This document shows, in pieces, positions 1 to 6,771 of a stretch of 26,803 bases of DNA. A program made the position numbers and the translations under genes. How positions within the stretch are numbered: the first letter of the stretch is position 1; every line of letters starts with the position of its first letter. The notes below the pieces were generated by a model. The model ran no database searches and was not told where the DNA came from. It saw only the letters and a list, made by a program, of their open reading frames with translations. Origin of the DNA: JADGOV01 sp040002735 (GTDB taxonomy: Bacteria > Actinomycetota > Actinomycetes > JADGOV01); contig JBDUDX010000152.1 of NCBI GenBank assembly GCA_040002735.1, positions 1 to 26,803 on the forward strand. Direction: 5' to 3'.

Positions 1-55
1 CCTCTGGACGCGCCGATCATGCTCGCGTCGCCTCTGGACGCGCCGATCATGCTCG
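1..55. repeat. Direct duplication of repeat left arm
   Basis: A 25-base unit beginning CCTCTGGACGCGCCGATCAT occurs at 1-25 and again at 31-55, separated by 5 bases. Its second half (CGCCGATCATGCTCG) is the left arm of the intergenic inverted repeat described at 41-103. Only the second unit continues into a complete element. The first is therefore a truncated or duplicated left arm, or the end of another element lying before the window. Confidence 0.85.
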
Positions 56-103
56 ATCGAAGGTCATAACCGCGGTTTGACCGCCCATTTAGCATGATCG
101 GCG
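41..103. repeat. Intergenic inverted-repeat element, copy 1
   Basis: This 63-base element has perfect 13-base terminal inverted repeats, CGCCGATCATGCT at 41-53 and AGCATGATCGGCG at 91-103. Inside lies a second inverted repeat, GGTCA at 62-66 with TGACC at 78-82, around the palindrome AACCGCGGTT at 68-77. The same element recurs at 18783-18846 with the same outer arms and similar inner sequence. Recurrence with conserved arms suggests a REP- or MITE-like family that can fold as a cruciform or RNA hairpin. There is no U-run, so a classical terminator role is not shown. The 3' end and stop codon of the hydrolase gene lie inside it. Confidence 0.85.
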
Positions 104-1014
104 AGGGCGGGGCGACGGCGAGGGCGGGGCGGGTCGGGGGGAGGCTCGCGGATGGCCTCGGCAACCGCCCGCGCCCCGTTTTCACTGAGCAGGATGGTGT
201 AGTGGTTCGTCTCGGGTACGGTCTGCCAGCTCAGATTGGGCAGGCGGGCCGAGTAGGCGGCGAGGTACGCCTCCGGATAGAGGCCCGGCGGTTCCGCTTG
301 CAGGCCGAGCGGCGCCCGCAGGAGGGTCAGCGGATTCGGCGCGGCCGCGGCCGCGGCATCGCGCAAGGCTGCACCCTCGATCTGGTCTGCGGAATCCGCT
401 CGTACCGCGGCCAGGGAAACGCTGCTCCGCAGTTGCGGTTCGGTACCGACGAGGTCGTAGTCCACGTACGCCTCCACGTCAGCAGTCCAATTGTCAGCAA
501 GGGCTGGATGCGCCTGCCAGAACGCCCGGTACGCCGCCCGGTCCGGAAAGGTCATCGCCAGTCGGGCCAGGGCCGGGCCCAGGATCAACTGGGTGAGTTG
601 CTCAGTACTCACGCCCACCGGGACGGGCAGCGGGATCCCCCCGTCGACGAGCAGCAGGCGGTGCAGCCGATCGGGATGGCGGTGCGCGAACACCATCGCG
701 GCGAAGCCGCCCATCGAGTGGCCCACCACCACGGCACGCTGCACATCGGCAGCGTCGAGCGCGCGCGCGAGGTCGTCGGCGTGTTGGGCCATTCCGTACG
801 GGCCGGGCAGGTCGGCACTGCGGCCGCGGCCGCGGAGGTCGGGCGCGAGGACGCGGTACTCAGGAAGCTGCTCGGCGACCGGCCGCCACGCCATCTGCGT
901 GGCGGTGATCCCGTGTACCGCGAGCACAACGTCCGCCCCGGCCGCGGCGTCAGCGACTCCGACCTGCAGGTGGCCGCCGGTCGCCGGGACAGCCATCATT
1001 CGCCACTTCCGCAC
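64..1014 (-). CDS. Alpha/beta-fold hydrolase
   Basis: A 316-aa alpha/beta hydrolase, probably a cytoplasmic esterase or related hydrolase; the substrate is unknown. Visible features are the oxyanion strand with HG (LAVHGITATQ, about residues 31-40), the nucleophile elbow GHSMGG with Ser100, and the probable catalytic His271 in ETNHYTILL. The acid is less clear: Asp124 (LLVDGG) is possible because no Asp follows the usual late strand. The start is GTG at 1014-1012, four bases after a strong AGGAGG (complement of 1019-1024); ATG codons five and six codons later lack this spacing. The gene is 57 bases downstream of the NicO transporter gene and may be read through from it. The last twelve or so residues (ADHAKWAVKPRL) and the TGA stop are encoded by the intergenic repeat, so the Pro/Arg-rich tail is probably dispensable. 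Confidence 0.9.
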   Translation of the reverse strand: MRKWRMMAVPATGGHLQVGVADAAAGADVVLAVHGITATQMAWRPVAEQLPEYRVLAPDLRGRGRSADLPGPYGMAQHADDLARALDAADVQRAVVVGHSMGGFAAMVFAHRHPDRLHRLLLVDGGIPLPVPVGVSTEQLTQLILGPALARLAMTFPDRAAYRAFWQAHPALADNWTADVEAYVDYDLVGTEPQLRSSVSLAAVRADSADQIEGAALRDAAAAAAPNPLTLLRAPLGLQAEPPGLYPEAYLAAYSARLPNLSWQTVPETNHYTILLSENGARAVAEAIREPPPDPPRPRRRPALADHAKWAVKPRL

Positions 1015-1021
1015 GAAACCT

Positions 1022-1057
1022 CCTGAACTCGGCGCTCAGGTTAGCGGCCAGTTCAGG
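1022..1057. promoter_or_regulatory. Stem-loop between transporter and hydrolase genes
   Basis: CCTGAACT at 1022-1029 and AGTTCAGG at 1050-1057 form a perfect 8-base inverted repeat with a 20-base loop. On the minus strand it lies just after the transporter stop and its 3' arm overlaps part of the hydrolase Shine-Dalgarno sequence (1019-1024). It could terminate or attenuate read-through, mask the ribosome site, or be a protein-binding site. A TAACCT (complement of 1038-1043) in the loop could be a -10 box, but no convincing -35 is seen. Confidence 0.4.
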
Positions 1058-1071
1058 CCTCCTTCGCAGGC

Positions 1072-2613
1072 TCAGCTGAGCACCACTGACGCGCCCCGTA
1101 CCGCCAGGCCGAGCCCGATCAGGGTGATCAACCCCGCGGTGCCGACCGGCAGGGTCCGGCTCAGGACGGCCGTGAACCGACCGGCGCGGTGGCCTCGGCG
1201 ATCGAGCAGCTCCCGCGCTCGGACGAGCAGCAGGCCGGCGAGGGTGAGCATCGCCGCCATGCCCAATCCGTAGGCGGTGACCAGCAGTACGCCGAACCAG
1301 GCGCGGTGAAAAGCGATGGCGCTCAGCAGTACGACCAGTGCCGAGGGGCTGGGCACCAGACCGCCGGCGAAGCCCATGGCGATCAGGCTGCGCCGTCGCG
1401 GAGCCGGCTCCGCTGCGCGATGGGCATGGTTCTCGGGATGGGTGTGTTCCTCGGGATGGGCATGGTTCTCGGGATGGGTGTGTTCCTCGGGATGGGCATG
1501 GTTCTCGGCCTCGCCGTGGTGATGCGTCCCGTCGTCGTGGATATGTCCCTGTGGGCCGTGCGAGTGGCCGTGGGCCTGCCGGTGGAGCGCGCTGCGCAAC
1601 AGCCCCGCACCGATCACGGCAAGCAGAAGCCCACTCAACAGGCCGAGGATCGGAAGGAGCCGTTCCGGCGCCAGCGCCGTAGAAAGAGACAGGGCGACGC
1701 CGAGTACGAGTACCCCGGCGGTGTGGGTGATGGTCACGGTGGCGCCGATGGTGGCCGCGGTCCGCAGGGACCCGCGGCGGCCGACCAGGTATGCCGCCAT
1801 CACCGTCTTGCCATGGCCGGGCGCCAACGCGTGCAGTCCGCCCAGCGCCAGCGCCAGCAGCAGCGCCGCCAGCGCTAGACCGGGGCCGAGATTCGCCCGG
1901 TTGACGAACCCGAGGAACGCCGTGGTCGCGCGGTCCACGCCGCGGGGGAGGGGGGACGCCGCGCCTCGGTCGTCGACGGTCCCGGCCAGCGGCGGCCCGC
2001 CGGGTGCGGCGGTCAGCGCGGCGCCACGGACGTCCAACGGCGCGGACGTGAGGTTCTTGGGGTACGCCGTCAACTCCGAGCTGATGCTTCGGACCGGTAC
2101 GTCGGACGCGGTCAGCGTCGTCCGGTCTCCCGCAGCGGTGATCTCCCGCCAGCCGACCCGGCCGGCGAAGTTGTCGTCCCGATAGCTGACCGCGGTGTGT
2201 CCCGGCAGCCTCAGCGGAGCGGTCATCGCACAGTGCAACCGCAACGTGGGCAGGCCAGCCTGCCCGGGTGGCAGCGTGCCGGCGCTGCGCTCCACCCGAA
2301 GCGGCAGCGGCCGGCCCTCGGCTGCGGCCCGCAGCCCCCCCGCGAGCCGGGTGCACTGCGCCGCGGCGTAAGCGGACACCTCCGTCGGCGCCAGCCTGCC
2401 GTCGGAGTTCCGGTCGATCGCAGCCTTGGCTTGAAACGTCGGGATCTCGGCCATGTCGACGACGTAGTCGACCCGCAACGCCGAGCCGGTGACCACCAGG
2501 CCGGAGTACTGGTTGACGGTGAAGTTGCCCAGGGGATGAGCGGACGCATTTCCCGCGAAGAGCAGCAGGAGGGCTGGTACCAGCCCGGCGAACAGCAGCA
2601 GCCGACGCTTCAT
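1072..2613 (-). CDS. NicO-type nickel/cobalt (metal) transporter with His-rich loop
   Basis: A 513-aa predicted membrane transporter of the NicO/RcnA-like group, probably moving Ni2+, Co2+ or a similar metal. An N-terminal signal peptide (about 1-25, ending NASA) precedes an exported domain of about 215 residues starting HPLGNFTVNQYSG. That domain carries an EF-hand-like loop at 67-78 (DRNSDGRLAPTE). The transmembrane part begins near 243 with the signature HALAPGHGK (261-269). About six helices follow, split by a histidine loop at about 346-398 with five HAHPEN/HTHPEE-like units; a second motif GFAGGLVPSPSA is at 414-425. The ATG at 2613 overlaps the stop of the upstream TPR gene (ATGA), suggesting translational coupling. 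Metal identity and direction are not shown by sequence; the His loop fits Ni, Co or Zn. Confidence 0.85.
   Translation of the reverse strand: MKRRLLLFAGLVPALLLLFAGNASAHPLGNFTVNQYSGLVVTGSALRVDYVVDMAEIPTFQAKAAIDRNSDGRLAPTEVSAYAAAQCTRLAGGLRAAAEGRPLPLRVERSAGTLPPGQAGLPTLRLHCAMTAPLRLPGHTAVSYRDDNFAGRVGWREITAAGDRTTLTASDVPVRSISSELTAYPKNLTSAPLDVRGAALTAAPGGPPLAGTVDDRGAASPLPRGVDRATTAFLGFVNRANLGPGLALAALLLALALGGLHALAPGHGKTVMAAYLVGRRGSLRTAATIGATVTITHTAGVLVLGVALSLSTALAPERLLPILGLLSGLLLAVIGAGLLRSALHRQAHGHSHGPQGHIHDDGTHHHGEAENHAHPEEHTHPENHAHPEEHTHPENHAHRAAEPAPRRRSLIAMGFAGGLVPSPSALVVLLSAIAFHRAWFGVLLVTAYGLGMAAMLTLAGLLLVRARELLDRRGHRAGRFTAVLSRTLPVGTAGLITLIGLGLAVRGASVVLS
1419..1508 (-). repeat. 18-base tandem repeat coding for His-rich loop
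   Basis: Five head-to-tail 18-base units alternate between GATGGGCATGGTTCTCGG (1419, 1455, 1491) and GATGGGTGTGTTCCTCGG (1437, 1473). On the minus strand they encode six-residue units ENHAHP and EEHTHP within the cytoplasmic or periplasmic loop of the NicO transporter. The two-unit 36-base period is perfectly conserved, implying recent expansion. Unit number is likely to vary between strains by slippage. Confidence 0.95.
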
Positions 2614-4028
2614 CGCGGCACCGCCACGCCGAGGCGGTTGGCGAGGGTACGAACCGCCGCCGAGTCCCGTACCGAGAACGCCGGGTTGATCCGCAGCGCG
2701 GTGCGCAAGTCCCGCCGAGCCTGGGCGGCCGCGCCGAGGTCGGCGGAGATCGCGGCGCGGTGCCACCACAGCAACGCGTCCTGGGTGCTGAAGCGTAAGG
2801 CGGAGTTGGCCCACCGCAGCGCGGCTCGCGGCGAACCCGCCTGGCGCAACGCCCAGGCCTGCACGTCCGCGCCGTAGATCGTCGGCCTCGCGGCGTACGC
2901 CGCCCGAGCGAGGGAGACGGCTCGGGCCTGGTCCACGCCGGGGTCCCGGGCGTGGTCGCCCTCGAACCGGGCGGATTCGTAATCCACGACCACTCCATTC
3001 GCCTGCTGTAGCTTCTCGATCTGGCGCACCAGCTCGTACTGCGCTCGGGCCGCCGCATCGCGGCCCTGCGCGGCGAGAACGTCGCCGTAGAACGCGACCG
3101 TTTCGGGCAGCGGCAGTCGACTGACCAGCGGGGCCAGCCGGGCGGCCGCAGCGGCCAGCCGTCCACCGGCGGCGTCGAGCCGGGCCAGACCGAATTCGGC
3201 AGGTCCGTAGGCCGGCACCGAGCCGACCGCCGAGGCGTACGCGGTTCGGGCCTCGGCGGCGTTGCCCCGTTGGCGCTCGAGGTCGCCGACCAACGTCTGG
3301 ACGTACGCGACATCCTGCGCGTTGCCGCCGCCCGCCGTCACCGCCTGCGACATCGCGGTTACGGCGCCGGCCGAGTCCCCTTGCAGCTCGCGGAGATAGG
3401 AGATCCGGGCGAAGCTGGCGGTGTTCGGCCGCAGGTTGACCATCTGCTGTGCGCTGCGGTCGGCGTCGGCGTAGCGGCCGAGTTCCACCTGAGAGTCCAC
3501 CACCACGCCGAGCGCGTCGGCGGAGGAGGGGTAGGCGGCGGCGGCGCGCCGGCCGAGGGCAAGGGCGGCGCGGAAGTCGTGTCGGGAGAGTTGCAGCAGC
3601 GCGGTACCGACCATCGTGCGGAGGTCGCCGGAGTCCATCTGAAAGGACTGGGACAAGGCCCTGTCCGCGAGGGCGTAGAACGACGGGTCGGCCGTCTCCT
3701 TCGCCCGGGCCAGGTAGGCCAGCCCGAGGTTCGTCAGCAGCGCTGGCTGCCCCGGGTACCGGGCCAACTCGCCCTGCCACCGCAGCACCTGTCCCGCGGG
3801 GCTGGCAGCGGGTACCGCTGCGCCGGCGGTGGGTCTTGCCTGCGGAAGACGCCGGTGCTCGCCGCCGGCCACGACCAACCGTCCGAGGAGCACCGCGGCC
3901 AGCACGGCGATGACCCCGGCGGCGGCCAGTGGGAGCCACGGAATCCGGCGGGACGGCGGGGGAGGTCCCTCGGCGGGAGGCCCGGCGAACCGGGCCTCCC
4001 GCGTCGGACGCACATACTGTGCGGTCAT
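2610..4028 (-). CDS. Membrane-anchored tetratricopeptide repeat protein
   Basis: A 472-aa protein with a short Pro-rich cytoplasmic N-terminus, one transmembrane helix at about 31-54 (PWLPLAAAGVIAVLAAVLLG), and a long extracytoplasmic part rich in Ala and helical TPR-like repeats (for example LLTNLGLAYLARAKE, ALGVVVDSQVELGRYADA and DALLWWHRAAISADLG). TPR domains assemble protein complexes, so it probably scaffolds the neighbouring secreted DUF4331 protein and the transporter. The ATG at 4028 is chosen because it lies 16 bases after the DUF4331 stop with GGAG upstream; the longer reading frame to 4154 would overlap that gene heavily. Its TGA stop overlaps the next start as ATGA. No enzyme motif is seen. 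The operon context is secure, the role is inferred. Confidence 0.85.
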   Translation of the reverse strand: MTAQYVRPTREARFAGPPAEGPPPPSRRIPWLPLAAAGVIAVLAAVLLGRLVVAGGEHRRLPQARPTAGAAVPAASPAGQVLRWQGELARYPGQPALLTNLGLAYLARAKETADPSFYALADRALSQSFQMDSGDLRTMVGTALLQLSRHDFRAALALGRRAAAAYPSSADALGVVVDSQVELGRYADADRSAQQMVNLRPNTASFARISYLRELQGDSAGAVTAMSQAVTAGGGNAQDVAYVQTLVGDLERQRGNAAEARTAYASAVGSVPAYGPAEFGLARLDAAGGRLAAAAARLAPLVSRLPLPETVAFYGDVLAAQGRDAAARAQYELVRQIEKLQQANGVVVDYESARFEGDHARDPGVDQARAVSLARAAYAARPTIYGADVQAWALRQAGSPRAALRWANSALRFSTQDALLWWHRAAISADLGAAAQARRDLRTALRINPAFSVRDSAAVRTLANRLGVAVPR

Positions 4029-4044
4029 TACTGGGGCTACTCCG

Positions 4045-5493
4045 TTACGGCGCGAGGGTCGGCGGGGTCGTGCTGCCGGTCTTGCCGTGCAGATCCTGGT
4101 ATCCCTGCCACGGTGTTGCCGCGTACGGGAAGGTGCCCAGGAACGGCTTGTCATTGGAGTTCACGCCATCGCCGAGGTCGTTGTTCGGCGAGACGTTGAA
4201 CGCCTTGGTGAACGGCGTACCGCCGGCCACCGCCCGCAGCTCGATGTCGGTGACGTCGTCACCGAGCCGACGGCCGTTGGGGAAGCCCGCGTTGTCGCCG
4301 GCGAGGACGCCGAGCGGGTTTTCCTTGGCCGTGGGCTTGACGCCCAGATTGAGCCGCAGTTGCTCTGACGGCGTGACCTTCGCCGGCTGGTTGAGGCCGG
4401 GAATGCCGGTAAGGAAGATCGTCGCCAGATCCTTCCGAGGTGCCGGCGGCGTCTTGACGCCGTACAGGCCAGTGATCAGGCCGGCCAGCTCCGGCTTCAG
4501 GACGTAGTTGGCGAACTGGCCGTCGTTGGCCGGGACGCTGCCGTTCCACTTGTCCTTGTCCTTGAGCGGGATGACGACCTCGTTGACCAGCGGGTTGCCC
4601 AACCGAGAGACCTGCACCCACTTGCCGCTGCCCGTGCTCTTCCCCGGGGAGAGGGTGGTGGTGGCCCGACGGTAGGTCGTGCTCCACACCCCCACCACGG
4701 CGTTGGACGAGGTGGCGCTAGCGACCGACTTGTGATCCTTGGTGAGAGTGGTCTTGGGGACCTGCAGGGCGATCGTGTGGACGTTGAAACCGGCCAACCC
4801 GTCCTTGCCCGGCTGGGCTGCACGCGGCTTCGGCTTGTATGCGGGCTGGAAGGGCCGCAACTGGCCGAGGTCGAAGATCGACCCGGTGTCGACGTAGAAC
4901 GGGTCGTCCCGCTGACCGGCGAAGACCCGACCGTTGCCGATGTCGTGCACGCCTTGGGCGGCGAGCGCGGCATAGTTCGGGTCGGAGACCGGGCCGACGT
5001 TCGAGGGCACAGTGGACAGCCCTTTCGACCAGGTCTGCCACGAGTGACCCTCGGTACGGGTGACGGTGTAGTCTTGGATGACGTTCTGGTGCGCGTCTCG
5101 CGGCGTGGTCACCGGACCGGTATTGTACAGGTAGGTCTCGCCGTTGCGGATCGTGGTGTGGAACCGGAAATCATAGGTGATGTCCGGTACCGCGTCGCCG
5201 TCGTTGTCGACGTTGATCCGGTACAGCACGTCGTCGCCGAACCGATAGAAGTTCGGCCCGCCGGCTGGTTCCTCCACCGGAATGAAGTTCGCCATCAGCG
5301 TGACGGTGTCGGACTTGTCGGGGCTGACGAACGCGTACACGTCCGTGTTGTCCGCGACCGGGTCCTGACTGATCAGCGGCGCTTCGCGGTGGCTGGACGC
5401 CCCCGCGGGTGCGATGGAGGAGGCCAGTACGGCGGCCACCCCCAGAGCCGGCAGCAAGGTCAGCTTGCCGGCCCTTCGGATTTGTGTTGCCAC
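4045..5493 (-). CDS. DUF4331 family secreted protein
   Basis: A 482-aa protein with the hallmark of DUF4331: after a signal peptide (about 1-32, with LLPALGVAAVLASSIAPAGA) the mature chain begins SSHREAPLISQDPVADNTDV. A short acidic motif at 96-104, DNDGDAVPD, resembles a calcium-binding DxDxDxxxD loop and is followed by ITYDFRF. The biochemical function of DUF4331 is unknown. It is probably exported and, with no evident membrane anchor, released or held at the cell surface. The start is GTG at 5493, five bases after AAGGAG, which is strong. It is the first gene of the three-gene minus-strand operon, followed 16 bases later by the TPR gene. The association suggests a metal- or calcium-dependent exported complex; the family call is confident, the role is not. 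Confidence 0.92.
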   Translation of the reverse strand: MATQIRRAGKLTLLPALGVAAVLASSIAPAGASSHREAPLISQDPVADNTDVYAFVSPDKSDTVTLMANFIPVEEPAGGPNFYRFGDDVLYRINVDNDGDAVPDITYDFRFHTTIRNGETYLYNTGPVTTPRDAHQNVIQDYTVTRTEGHSWQTWSKGLSTVPSNVGPVSDPNYAALAAQGVHDIGNGRVFAGQRDDPFYVDTGSIFDLGQLRPFQPAYKPKPRAAQPGKDGLAGFNVHTIALQVPKTTLTKDHKSVASATSSNAVVGVWSTTYRRATTTLSPGKSTGSGKWVQVSRLGNPLVNEVVIPLKDKDKWNGSVPANDGQFANYVLKPELAGLITGLYGVKTPPAPRKDLATIFLTGIPGLNQPAKVTPSEQLRLNLGVKPTAKENPLGVLAGDNAGFPNGRRLGDDVTDIELRAVAGGTPFTKAFNVSPNNDLGDGVNSNDKPFLGTFPYAATPWQGYQDLHGKTGSTTPPTLAP

Positions 5494-5515
5494 AGTTTCT
5501 CCTTGCTGGACGGAT

Positions 5516-5538
5516 CAGTTCGAGCGGTGCCCGAACTG
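5516..5538. promoter_or_regulatory. Possible operator upstream of DUF4331 operon
   Basis: CAGTTCG at 5516-5522 and CGAACTG at 5532-5538 form a 7-base inverted repeat with a 9-base gap, 23 to 45 bases before the GTG of the DUF4331 gene. It could be a repressor site or an RNA hairpin in the leader. The half-sites contain the same AGTTC/GAACT core as the inverted repeat at 1022-1057 at the other end of the operon. No clear -10/-35 pair was identified in 5494-5621. Confidence 0.35.
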
Positions 5539-5621
5539 CTGACGTGCCCAAGTCCGCGGGTTGGGGCTACCCGGCGGAGCCGGCACCCGGGAAGCGCCCG
5601 GTCGCGGCGATACCTCCTCCA

Positions 5622-6563
5622 CTAACCCCCGTTGCGGTCCGCGAGCAGGCCGAACACTCGCCACTGGTCGCCGAGCGGCGCCAGGGCGGCGAAGAAGCGG
5701 CCGTGCGGGCTGACGATGGGAACGAGCCGGCCCCAGTTCGCGACGCCACTGCCGTAGGCGGCGGTGAAGGACTGAGCTGCCGGTCCCTCCTCGAGACGCT
5801 CGACCGCGCCGATCCGCCAGGTGCTGCGCACCGTGCACGGCGCGGCGGCAAGCTCGGCGACGCCCAGCAGCTGATCGCTGACCTGAACGGCTCGGCTGGC
5901 CGGGTCGGCACATCGCGTACGGGCGGTGAGCCACGCCTGGGCCGCCTGCGCGGCGCCGCGATCGGGTGGCAACAGAGCCGAGTCCTCGATCGGGTCCGGC
6001 TGGACCTGCCAGCCGGCCGAAGTCCGGACCGCAAGGTAGGTGGCGGCGGCGCGGGCCGGCACGAAGCCGGCGATCGGGTCGAGTGCGGGCTGTTGGCGAA
6101 GCTGCACCGGAACGGCGACACCGCCGGTGGTGGCGGCCACCCGGCTGACCAGAGTGAATGATCGGAGTCGAGGACTGTCCCGCAGGCCGAACGACCATTG
6201 CGCCAATGAGCCGTAACGGGCGCGGACGGACGACGGCAGAAGGGCGTACGACGCTCGGTCGTTGCCCTGCCGGCGGGCCGTGAGGTAGGCGGTGACGGCG
6301 GCCTGCGGCGTCGTCCTGGCGGCGGTCGGCAACGGTGGCGTTGTGGCGAGTCCGCCGAACGCCGCGTTTCCGGGGGAGCCGGGGAGTCCGAATGCGGCCA
6401 CGGTCGGCGGCCGTTGCGGCGGCGGATCGGTCGGCCGTAACGCGAACGCGGTTCCTCCGACGGCCAGCGCCGCCACACCGCCGAGAGCGAGCGCGGCCCG
6501 CGGCCGGAGCAGGTTCCGAAGCGGTCGTCGTGCGCTGCCGTCATCGTCGGGAGCAAGCGTCAT
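5622..6563 (-). CDS. Membrane-anchored protein of unknown function
   Basis: I do not recognise a named family. From the ATG at 6563 the protein has 313 residues: an acidic and basic N-terminus (MTLAPDDDGSARRPL), one transmembrane helix at about 22-43, a Pro/Gly/Ala linker, then an extracytoplasmic part. Stretches such as PQAAVTAYLTARRQGNDRAS resemble the opening helix of NTF2/SnoaL-like or Mce-associated domains, but this is weak. Near the C-terminus GRFFAALAPLGDQWRVFGLL looks like a closing beta pair. The frame is open to an ATG at 6659 (345 aa), but neither start has a good Shine-Dalgarno and the extra 32 codons have less G/C at third positions, so the shorter form is preferred. It points away from the CoA-transferase-family gene and is separated from the DUF4331 operon by about 128 bases. 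Confidence 0.7.
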   Translation of the reverse strand: MTLAPDDDGSARRPLRNLLRPRAALALGGVAALAVGGTAFALRPTDPPPQRPPTVAAFGLPGSPGNAAFGGLATTPPLPTAARTTPQAAVTAYLTARRQGNDRASYALLPSSVRARYGSLAQWSFGLRDSPRLRSFTLVSRVAATTGGVAVPVQLRQQPALDPIAGFVPARAAATYLAVRTSAGWQVQPDPIEDSALLPPDRGAAQAAQAWLTARTRCADPASRAVQVSDQLLGVAELAAAPCTVRSTWRIGAVERLEEGPAAQSFTAAYGSGVANWGRLVPIVSPHGRFFAALAPLGDQWRVFGLLADRNGG

Positions 6564-6771
6564 GCCGAACGTTCGCCGAAGATGGGTCTCCGGATTGCGG
6601 TATTCGACCGCATCGTTACGGCAGTCGAGTGACGTCTGCTGGGGGTACCCGCGTTTCATGGATCAGTCGGTCGCGTTGCCGGCGGATACGCTCAGTTTCC
6701 GGGCCTGACCACGGTGGGACCCGAAGTATGGGTCAACGGGAGCTCAGGTCCGATCGGGAAGGAGTGGCTGC

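Noticed and set aside
1419..1508. CRISPR array
   Set aside because: Units are 18-base tandem repeats without spacers and lie in a coding His-rich loop.
950..3939. Long minus-strand frames covering the transporter and TPR genes (787 and 955 codons)
   Set aside because: High-GC DNA leaves wrong frames open. The 955-codon frame is in phase with the transporter only from its ATG at 2613; upstream it is Arg/Pro-rich nonsense overlapping the TPR gene. The 787-codon frame has no domain.
6565..6574. CGAACGTTCG palindrome as a LexA box
   Set aside because: LexA boxes in actinobacteria need a 4-base gap between GAAC and GTTC; here there is none.
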